Below, piece after piece: positions 22,730 through 29,750 of a stretch of DNA of 29,750 bases; the first letter of the stretch is position 1; every line of letters starts with the position of its first letter. The position numbers and the translations under genes are program-made. The notes beneath the pieces were generated by a model. It saw only the letters and a list, made by a program, of their open reading frames with translations, had not been told where the DNA came from and searched no databases. Source of the stretch: Azolla pinnata (taxonomy: Eukaryota; Streptophyta; Polypodiopsida; Salviniales; Salviniaceae); contig JBBBWG010004459.1 in NCBI GenBank assembly GCA_037176905.1, positions 1-29,750 of the forward strand, in the 5' to 3' direction.

Positions 22730-22914
22730 ATCGGTATTTTATCTTTTAAAAAAATGGTCAATCTTGCGTATGTTATAAATTAATACTCATTTTTTATCCG
22801 TCTACTCACTTATTTATTTATTTACGTATTTATTTATATGAAAGCAGCCAAACGGAATGTTTTCTGTCCAGGTGTGAAACCGACCAATGGCTGTTTGCGT
22901 TTCACATACATCCG

Positions 22915-23085
22915 CATCGCATGCATGCATGCACACATACATACATACGCGCGCACACATGCATATGCATATGCATGCATGCATGCATGCATGAGCTGTA
23001 TACCTTATGTGAATGTGGGGTGCATTTACTGCATTGCCCACATACATACATGCAAATGGCCATGGATTGCATACATACATACAAA
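22915..23085. repeat. Alternating CATGCA/CATACA/GCGCGCAC tract
   Basis: CATG runs (22919-22930 and 22974-22993), CATACATAC runs (about 22934-22950, 23040-23050 and 23070-23080) and an ACGCGCGCACACATGCATATGCAT stretch in two parts make an almost unbroken alternating purine-pyrimidine region. CATGCA is also the core of the plant RY element, but here it is part of a microsatellite. Confidence 0.8.
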
Positions 23086-23310
23086 CCTAGGGTTTAGGGT
23101 TTGGGGTTTAGGGTTTGGGGTTTAGGGTTTGCTTAACTATCCATCTACCCATGGTTTCTTCAGTGTTTAGGGCTTAGGGTTTAGGGTTTGGTTTGGGGTT
23201 TAGGGTTTGCTTAACTATAGATCTACCTACCCCTGGTTTCTTCAGTGTTTCGGGGTTATGGTTTAGGGTTTGGGGTCTGGGGTTTAGGGTTTAATTAACT
23301 CCTAGGTTTC
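23085..23310. repeat. TTTAGGG interstitial array with ~80-bp higher-order unit
   Basis: Clusters of TTTAGGG and TTTGGGG are separated by a unique-looking spacer found twice: TTTGCTTAACTAT..ATCTACC then GGTTTCTTCAGTGTTT, at about 23127-23168 and 23206-23250. A third, decayed version may follow near 23290-23325. The orientation on the plus strand is opposite to that of the array at 11915-12730. Confidence 0.85.
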
Positions 23311-24560
23311 TCTTAACTACCAAAAATAACCCCTAGATTCGTTCGCTCCCAAACCTTGAAACCCTAAATATCCTCAACGCAGCACGGGGGCGCCCTGATT
23401 AACTGACTAATCATACGGTTGTTAGAAGCTTGGACTTACTCGCGCTTTCCAGCCCGGTTACTCCCAACGATTGTCGAACTCGTGTCCATGATTGGGCTCA
23501 AAGGCGATGGATGCTGCAAAGGTCAAATGCGTCGGAAGGTAACGTGGAGAAAGATCAAATAATTACGACTGCTGTTTTTTTTTTTCGCAGGTGGCGACCG
23601 CGAGAAAGCACCGTGTGCGGTGGAGATCGATCGATCGATCCGAAGGAAAGGTGCAGATCGATCGATCGACGACAATGTTCAGTAGGAATGTCAGACATGA
23701 GCATCGCATACATGCATCGTGATCATCCGACAGAAATGGGAGTGAAAATTTCGACTTGTGTCTTTTGGACGGACGGGTCATCGGATGGAGCAATGTGATG
23801 GTACTTTGGCGGTTATTTGTTCGTAACAGCGACAACTTTCTCGCTTGGCTCAGAAAAGCAGCAAAAACTCGAAACCCTAACCCTAAACTGGCCAGTAAAA
23901 ATAAACCCCTCTCCCGTAGAATTCTTGTTATGCAATGCCCCCCTTTTTTTTTTTGCTCTCAGCAGATACACTGCACACAAGAGCCATCCTAGCATGTGTC
24001 GAGGCATGATCCCTGTAACTATCATCTTTTGGTCGCTTGATGGCCGCCCAACAACTCGAGCCTAACTTCCAGTTCCGGATCCCTGCTTTCCGAAACTTGC
24101 ATTTTTTGGTTACTTGGGACCGCATCGATCAATAATGCAAGGTGGTCAGAGCATCGATTATGTTAGAATCGATGCTCCTCAATCGTGAAGATTCCGTGAA
24201 CGGCTGATAAACCTGGTTGTTTCCCCTCAATGTACAGCTATCGTCGTACTCTGCCGATAACGCATATGCTTGGTTTCTGATGCTAAAGTAGGATCGATTT
24301 CGAGAACTTGATTTTTGTTTTTTCGATGCTTGCGGCAGTGTTCAGGTTGATTCAACTTAAACCACTTTGATTGTGTGGCTAAGCAAAGTAGAGATTAGAA
24401 ATCACTTGCTCATCTTCAAGAATTCACTTGCAAAAAAAAAAACAAAAAAACAAGAACACAAGAAAGATCAAAGAGTCACATTCCCCTGTTCCTCACAACC
24501 ATAAGGAGAAAGACACAGAACAGAGCAGAGCATTCCCCTGTTCTGCAGAGCTTGGAGGAC
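23311..24560. other. Upstream region of the LDL1-like gene
   Basis: No gene is seen here apart from the repeats listed. A short telomere-like AAACCCTAACCCTAAAC lies at 23871-23887. The probable 5' leader before the ATG at 24561 is A-rich (24430-24475) and contains a CATTCCCCTGTTC element twice (about 24479 and 24530). The transcription start cannot be placed. Confidence 0.5.
23618..23672. repeat. Paired GATC tetranucleotide runs
   Basis: Two GATCGATCGATC runs (about 23624-23640 and 23656-23669) are separated by about 16 bp. Each is self-complementary and the pair could form hairpins. No function is inferred. Confidence 0.8.
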
Positions 24561-27500
24561 ATGGACTCCACTGTTCGGAGCCTGTTTGGAGAAGATGAAG
24601 ATGAAGATGAAGATGGAGAAGGAGAAGGAGAAGGAGAAGGAGAAGGAGATGGAGAGGATGTAGAAGGGAAAGACTTCCCTGAAGGGGACAGTGGAGTGGC
24701 GCTTGAAGCTCAAATTCCGGCCCAAACAGTGCTCATAGCAGCAGATGAGGTAAGCTCCCTGGCCCTGAACCATGATGCTGTGGATTCCCTTTCTCCGCAC
24801 GGTAGTTTGGAAATGGTGGAAACCAAGGGCTTGGGTGGATCTAGGCGCATCTCTGGTGAGCCCAGGGTCGCTTCCGAAGAGGAAGGAAAAGAAGAAGAGA
24901 AGCGAGAAACAGCGCAAGGAGAAGGAGGAAGAGAAGAAGAAGAAGTAGAAGAAGAAGAAGAAGAGGGAGAAGGAAAAGAAACGACGGAGGGAGGAAGAGA
25001 CGAACAAGAGGAGGAAAGAAAAGAAGGAGAAGAAGGAAGGAAAGAAGAAGCAGGGAAAGAAGAAGGAGAAGAAGGAAGGAAAGAAGAAGCAGGGAAAGAA
25101 GAAGAAGAAGTAGGGAAAGAGGAAGAAGGAGAAGGTAAAGAGGAAGAAGAAGTAGGGAATGAAGAAGGAAAAGGAGCTCTTCTTGGCGGGGCGGAATCCA
25201 GAGAAGGAGGTGAGAATGATCTCAACGGCTTTCCGAAGAAGAAAAGAAAGCGATCCAGGTTAGCGCTAGACGAAATGCCCGAAAGAGGGAGCGGAGGAGG
25301 AGGAGGAGGAGGAGGAGGAGGAGGAGGAGGAGGGAATCTTGCGGGAACCGGAAGCACTGCGAGGGCTCTTCGGCTGCAAGCGAGAGGGCTGAGCTACGAT
25401 GAGAATGTCGTCGACCCCGTGATCGAGAGCCATCTCGGCGGAGCTTCGGAGCTCGCGAGAGGGAGGAAGAGGAGGCCGCTCGACCCCGGCAAGAACAAGG
25501 AGAAGGAGGCCTCCATAGCCACATCGATCGGGTTCCCCAAGGACTCGCTGAGCGAGGAGGAGGTGGAGTTCGGGATAGCGCAAGCCGTGGGCGAGGCCGA
25601 GCAAGACAACTACGTGGAGATAAGGAACCACATCCTCGCGCGATGGCGCGAGAGCGTGAGCGCGTGGCTCGACGAGGCGCGAGTGATGGAGAACATCCGG
25701 ATCCAGCACAAGGTGCTGGTGGGGGCAGCATACAAGTTCTTGTGCTCGCATGGCTACATCAATTTCGGGGTCGCGAGGGCGATAAAGGCCCTGGCATCGG
25801 AGGATGATAGCAAGTGTGCGGTGATCGTGGTCGGGGCGGGATTGGCTGGTTTGGCAGCGGCTCGGCAGCTATCGGCTTTCGGCCACAGAGTCGCGGTGGT
25901 GGAAGGGCGCAATCGCCCTGGAGGGCGCGTTTACACCAGGAAGATGGAAGGAGGAGGCCGCGTTGTTGCAGCCGATCTCGGAGGAAGCGTCATAACCGGC
26001 TTGCATGGCAATCCGCTGGGCGTGCTTGCGAGGCAGCTCTCGGTGCCCCTGCACAAGGTCCGCGAGAAGTGCCCCCTGTACCAGCCCGATGGCTCCCCCT
26101 TGGCTCCGCTCATGGACGCCAAGGTCGAGGCCCAGTTCAACGACCTCCTCGATCGAGCCAGCTTGCTGCGACAGAAGATGGGCTCGATCGCCGAATCGGT
26201 CTCGCTTGGCCAAACGCTCGAGACGCTGCGAGAGGAGGCGCGCATCGCCGAGGCCGTTGCCGAAAGGCAGCTGCTCGACTGGCACCTTGCCAACCTCGAA
26301 TACGCGAATGCAGGCCTTCTCTCGGAGCTCTCCCTCGCGTATTGGGACCAAGACGATCCGTACGAGATGGGGGGCGACCATTGCTTCCTCGCCGGTGGGA
26401 ACATCCGGCTTGTCTCCGCGCTCGCCGAAGGTATACCCATCTTCTACGGGAAGCAGGTACACACGATCCGCTACGGCACCCGCGGAGGAGTTCAGGTGAT
26501 CACCCCCAGCCAGGTCTTCGAAGGAGATGCCGTGCTCTGCACCGTGCCGTTAGGAGTGTTGAAGCAAAAGATGATCAAGTTCGAGCCCGAGCTCCCCCGG
26601 CGGAAGCTCGATGCGATCCAGCGGCTCGGCTTCGGGTTGCTGAATAAGGTGGCTATGCTCTTCCCTCATGCCTTCTGGGGCCCCGATGTCGACACGTTCG
26701 GGCATCTTGCCGAAAGCTCGGATCGGAGAGGAGAGTTCTTCCTCTTCTACAGCTATGCCGCGGTGTCCGGCGGACCACTCTTGCTGGCTCTTATCGCAGG
26801 GGAGGCTGCGATCAAGTTCGAACTCATGCATCCTGCTGAGGCGATCCAACGTGTCATGACCATCCTTAGGGGTAATGTTGGCAACCTTCATTCTGTAAAA
26901 AGCTTTGCCTTTGTCAGCTGCATCGACCCAGGAAAAGGCAATTATACTTCTTTCTGTGATGTTTGTTTTCATCTGAGCCAACCTTAACGTTGCATTGTTC
27001 TTTGCAAGTGTTGTGGTCGCAAAAGAAGTGGGAAATACTATTTCGTCAGGCTTCAACCTATATCCACTGATGGGCTAAAGCTTCGCGATTTCTGTTTCCT
27101 GGTCTTGTTGATTTGGCAACGCTTGAAACTGCCATTACATTTTCAGTTCTTTTTTGAAATGCCAGGCATCTATGAGCCTCAGGGAATAGCTGTTCCTGAT
27201 CCTATTCAGACGGCGTGTACAAGATGGGGGGGAGATCCTCTGAGCTTCGGGTCGTATTCGCACGTGGCAGTTGGTGCATCGGGCGATGACTATGACATTC
27301 TGGCGGAGAGCGTGGGTGATGGTAGGCTCTTCTTCGCCGGAGAAGCCACTATCCGCAGATACCCTGCAACGATGCACGGTGCATTGCTCAGCGGTCTAAG
27401 AGAGGCTCGCAACATAACTGCTCGAACTGCACATCGATCTGCGATCTCCGAACTTGCACGTCCGATGCCAAAGGATGCTCAGAGTTACGAGAAGATTCTG

Positions 27501-27932
27501 TTGGGCTTGTTCCAGCAACCTGATCTCAAAGCTGGTAGCTTTTCGGTGCTCTTCGATCCTCGCACGAACGAGCTCGAATCCCATGTATTGCTGAGGGTCA
27601 CGATCGATATTGGCCTGAGAAAGGAGGTGGATGGTATCGATCCACCATCTTTACCTCAACGCCTTCCGTTCCAACAACTGTCACAGCTCCAGCAGCAGCA
27701 GCAGCAGCAGCAGAATCTCCATCTTTACACCATGATATCTCGGCGGCAAGCGTTGGAACTGATGGAGGTGAAGGGCGGGGATGCGATGCGATTGATCTTC
27801 TTATGCGACACTCTTGGAGTCAAGCTGGTAGGCCGAAGAGGTATTGGAGCCTTGGGAGAGTCGCTGGTATCAGCTATCAAGTTGGGTCAAGGCACTGCCC
27901 AGAAAGAAGGTCTCTTGCTTAGTAGCAAGTAG
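24561..27932 (+). CDS. LDL1: LSD1-like histone lysine demethylase (LDL1 type: SWIRM + amine oxidase)
   Basis: Two coding exons, 24561-26871 and 27166-27932, are joined in phase 1 across a 294-nt GT-AG intron and give 1025 aa. Order of parts: an acidic low-complexity N-terminus (residues 1-220); a basic PKKKRKRSR nuclear signal (225-233); a poly-Gly run; a SWIRM domain (about 325-412) ending in HGYINFG; and a FAD-binding amine oxidase with [14 protein letters not shown] (from 421), [32 protein letters not shown] (Lys696, equivalent to the FAD-contacting lysine of LSD1) and [19 protein letters not shown]-terminal domain with [13 protein letters not shown] and VKLVGRRG follows, as in LDL1. The family removes methyl groups from mono- and dimethylated H3K4, and in Arabidopsis it represses genes including FLC. 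ATG 24561 is chosen because the open frame upstream begins only with TTG. The N-terminus is far longer and more acidic than I expect for the family. There is no antenna-like (tower) insertion of the animal LSD1 type. LDL1 is favoured over LDL2/FLD from the C-terminal domain. Confidence 0.94.
24594..25335 (+). repeat. Purine-rich triplet repeats coding the acidic N-terminus of the LDL1-like protein
   Basis: The plus strand is almost purely A/G over long stretches (24594-24655 and about 24885-25165). It includes GGAGAA repeats, an exact 39-bp tandem duplication (25023-25061 and 25062-25100, coding a 13-residue [13 protein letters not shown] unit) and a GGA run at about 25286-25332 coding poly-Gly. 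The frame is kept because all unit lengths are multiples of three. Confidence 0.85.
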
Positions 27933-29470
27933 TTTCTAACAGAAGTTTGATCAACAGGAGCTGGCAAAGCAGCCAGTGTATATCTTCAATCGGATGAAAA
28001 CCTGGAGCTCACTTAGGATTAGAAGCAGATTGCTATGCCTTGAACAAGAAAGAAAACACATTGATGTTTGACCCAATGCAAAGAAACTTAAAGCCGTAGA
28101 AACTGAACCCCTAAAGCAACGTTGGGTTCTGGCTGTTTGTTTCTTCTGGGCGTGCTTATGATTTCTGCAAGTGAATGAATGTAAGCTCCGAGCCTACCAG
28201 AAGGAACTCTGATGAGGCATCCACATCTTCTTCAGGAATGTCACCATCGAACCTTCAGGAAGCCTTCCATCAGAATGGAAGGCTCTTGTGTATATATCTT
28301 CACTACAACTGGACATTGCATTTTTTGTGAAGGGAGTCTTCTTCAGATAAAAATGAATATGGCATGTTCTATGCCAAGCAGATCAACAAATCCAAGACCA
28401 AATTCATGCTATTTTGCGATGCCAAACTCCCGTGGTTTTCTGTTTTGTTAACATTGTGAACATTATCTAAGATGGATGCTTTCACTGATCGGATCTCCAG
28501 ACTGTTGTGTGTGATCTTAAGCAGGTGAGATAGAACGCATCGGATCCAAATCTAGTCCAAAGCAAAGCAACCATCGTCGACATCATGGTGAGCTGGCGTG
28601 TAGCAATGGGTTCTATCGATCGAATCATATACTAGATGGAGCTTGTCGCTGGTGCTCCCTATACCATTATCCGTCTGCAGGAATTCGATGGATGGTGATC
28701 TACATCTCTCTAGTATTTCATTCTACACCATATGATTGTGTACTGCATAAAACTGCAACATGTTTTGATTGAATGGGCTTGTGGTAAAGGCAACTATGTA
28801 TTTGGTTCAGAGAATTTAGCAAATCTTCTCTTGCAAGACATCTCGACTGGACATCCTTCAATGTGACTATGAAATATAGATATATGTAACATCTTATGCA
28901 GGTAATTAAGACAAATGCCGAAAAGCAGGCAGCATCACAAATAAGAGTGAGAGAGGTCATATCATTCCTACAAATGTGATCTCAGTTGTAATCCATGTGC
29001 TAGATTTGATTCTGGGGCATGACATTATGTACATTGCAGGAAGTGCATTTTGCTAATATGGGTTTGCCTGTACCATTCCATTCTACAAAAGCAGCAGCTC
29101 CCCAAAATGCCTTGATCTGCTCTTGCTGCATTCATGGTTGGGGTTTCTTAAGCTCACAGATGGATTCCTTTCTGGGTGGTTTCAGTGATTTCATGCTATT
29201 CTGTCCTTGAAGTTGTGATTAAGAAGCACCCAATTATCACTCCGAAAGCAAAAAACCGGGAGTTGTATAACCCAAGGAACAGAGGCAGATGAGCCATATC
29301 AAGAGGCAGCAGGGTGGGATTGAATCATGAATCATGAAAGCATATATTTGGAAGTGGGGTACGAACGGAAGCGATTGCGACTCGCTCTGTCACCGAGGAA
29401 GAACATATTGCGTTTTCTTCGGGGGGCCGTCGCCCCCGTCAGTCGCTGCTCGCGAGAAGATTCGAGCCCA
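27933..29470. other. 3' flank of the LDL1-like gene, no further gene seen
   Basis: The sequence is non-repetitive and moderately A/T-rich. The open frames (28212-28451, 28718-28960 on the minus strand, 29019-29210) are under 81 codons with no domain or splice context. CAG-rich acceptor-like sites occur, but no exon with family similarity was found. Part should be the 3' UTR of the LDL1-like gene. Confidence 0.5.
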
Positions 29471-29473
29471 AGC

Positions 29474-29476
<3 letters not shown>

Positions 29477-29512
<36 letters not shown>
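29477..29512. repeat. CT dinucleotide microsatellite
   Basis: About 17 CT units with one TTT interruption lie just upstream of the tandem duplication at the window end. The tract is pyrimidine-only on the plus strand. Confidence 0.9.
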
Positions 29513-29514
<2 letters not shown>

Positions 29515-29542
29515 TCGGAGTGAAGCATCGGGGCATTCACAA

Positions 29543-29750
29543 CTAGTTTTGGCAGTTTGGTGGAGGAGATGGTGCCCATCTTATGGGCAAGCTAAAGCAT
29601 TCCCTTTCTGTGCCCTTTTGCTCCTTCTTCTTCTTAGTTCTTCTTTTTAGTTCTTCTTCTTCTTCTAGTTTTAGCAGTTTGGTGGAGGAGATGGTGCCCA
29701 TCTTATGGGCAAGCTAAAGCATTCCCTTTCTGTGCCCTTTTGCTCCTTCT
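29543..29750. repeat. 122-bp tandem duplication reaching the window end
   Basis: The block beginning CTAGTTTTGGCAGTTTGG at 29543 recurs with a single G-to-A change at 29665 and continues identically (GGAGATGGTGCCCATC, then CTAAAGCATTCCC) to the last base. A TTC/TTAGTTC pyrimidine stretch forms the unit's end. More copies may follow beyond the window. Confidence 0.9.

Larger units (their letters stand above)
21930..22800. other. A/T-rich intergenic DNA with homopolymer runs
   Basis: This is divergent spacer between RBOH (-) and the LDL1-like gene (+). It is strongly T-rich to 22340 and then A/T-rich with short A runs. A 144-codon frame at 22005-22439 is Phe/Leu-rich from poly-T and has no gene-like features. 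It holds the foldback repeat pair described separately. Confidence 0.55.

Noticed and set aside
24552..24560. Start of the LDL1-like protein at 24552
   Set aside because: That codon is TTG. ATG at 24561 is in frame three codons later and is the likely start.
24468..25007. Phe/Ser-rich open frame antisense to the LDL1-like N-terminus
   Set aside because: It is the mirror of the GAA/GGA purine repeats on the plus strand, where the coding frame is clear.
25814..26647. Long alternative frames on both strands inside the LDL1-like exon (up to 277 codons)
   Set aside because: High GC3 removes stop codons from shadow frames. Only the plus-strand frame encoding SWIRM and amine oxidase has family motifs.

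Overview
This is nuclear DNA from a land plant. Four multi-exon genes have closest relatives in plant-specific families: a respiratory burst NADPH oxidase, a five-finger ZFN-type CCCH protein, an LDL1-type SWIRM/amine-oxidase demethylase, and a plant-form CDK5RAP3/C53. All have GT-AG introns except one GC-AG intron. The many interstitial repeats are of the plant telomere type (TTTAGGG/CCCTAAA). I cannot assign the species. Introns are moderate (about 0.1 to 1.6 kb) and intergenic DNA is rich in microsatellites and telomere-like repeats.

Layout, left to right. (1) 1-300: upstream DNA with a 31-bp tandem repeat. (2) 318-5117 (+): C53/CDK5RAP3 homologue, 9 coding exons, 605 aa, with three W-centred shuffled ATG8-interacting motifs in its disordered middle. 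(3) 5118-6616: spacer between two convergent genes. (4) 6617-10809 (-): ZFN-like CCCH protein, 7 coding exons, 514 aa. (5) 10846-12730: upstream side of the CCCH gene, holding a GAT microsatellite, about 13 telo-box-like TTAGGGTT motifs, five ACGT-core (G-box/ABRE/UPRE-like) sites in about 70 bp, and then an ~800-bp degenerate CCCTAAA array with higher-order structure. (6) 12731-15265: no convincing gene; one copy of a dispersed 'AACGCCT' repeat and degenerate TTTAGGG DNA. (7) 15266-21049 (-): RBOH NADPH oxidase, 15 coding exons, 1035 aa. (8) 21050-24560: divergent intergenic region with purine/pyrimidine tracts, a foldback pair of the 'AACGCCT' repeat, alternating CATGCA/CATACA DNA and a second TTTAGGG array in opposite orientation to the first. 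(9) 24561-27932 (+): LDL1-like histone demethylase, 2 coding exons, 1025 aa, with a very acidic repetitive N-terminus. (10) 27933-29750: no gene seen; ends in a CT microsatellite and a ~122-bp tandem duplication cut by the window edge.

The genes do not form a pathway or operon: C53 acts in UFMylation and ER-phagy, the CCCH protein in nucleic-acid binding, RBOH in apoplastic ROS production, and LDL1 in chromatin. Exon boundaries were derived by reading splice sites and checking that phases join in frame and that the product matches family sequence remembered in outline. No alignment was run. I did not find a clearly new biological system. The most unusual signals are the repeat and regulatory architecture upstream of the CCCH gene, the dispersed 'AACGCCT' repeat, and the GC-AG intron in the RBOH gene.
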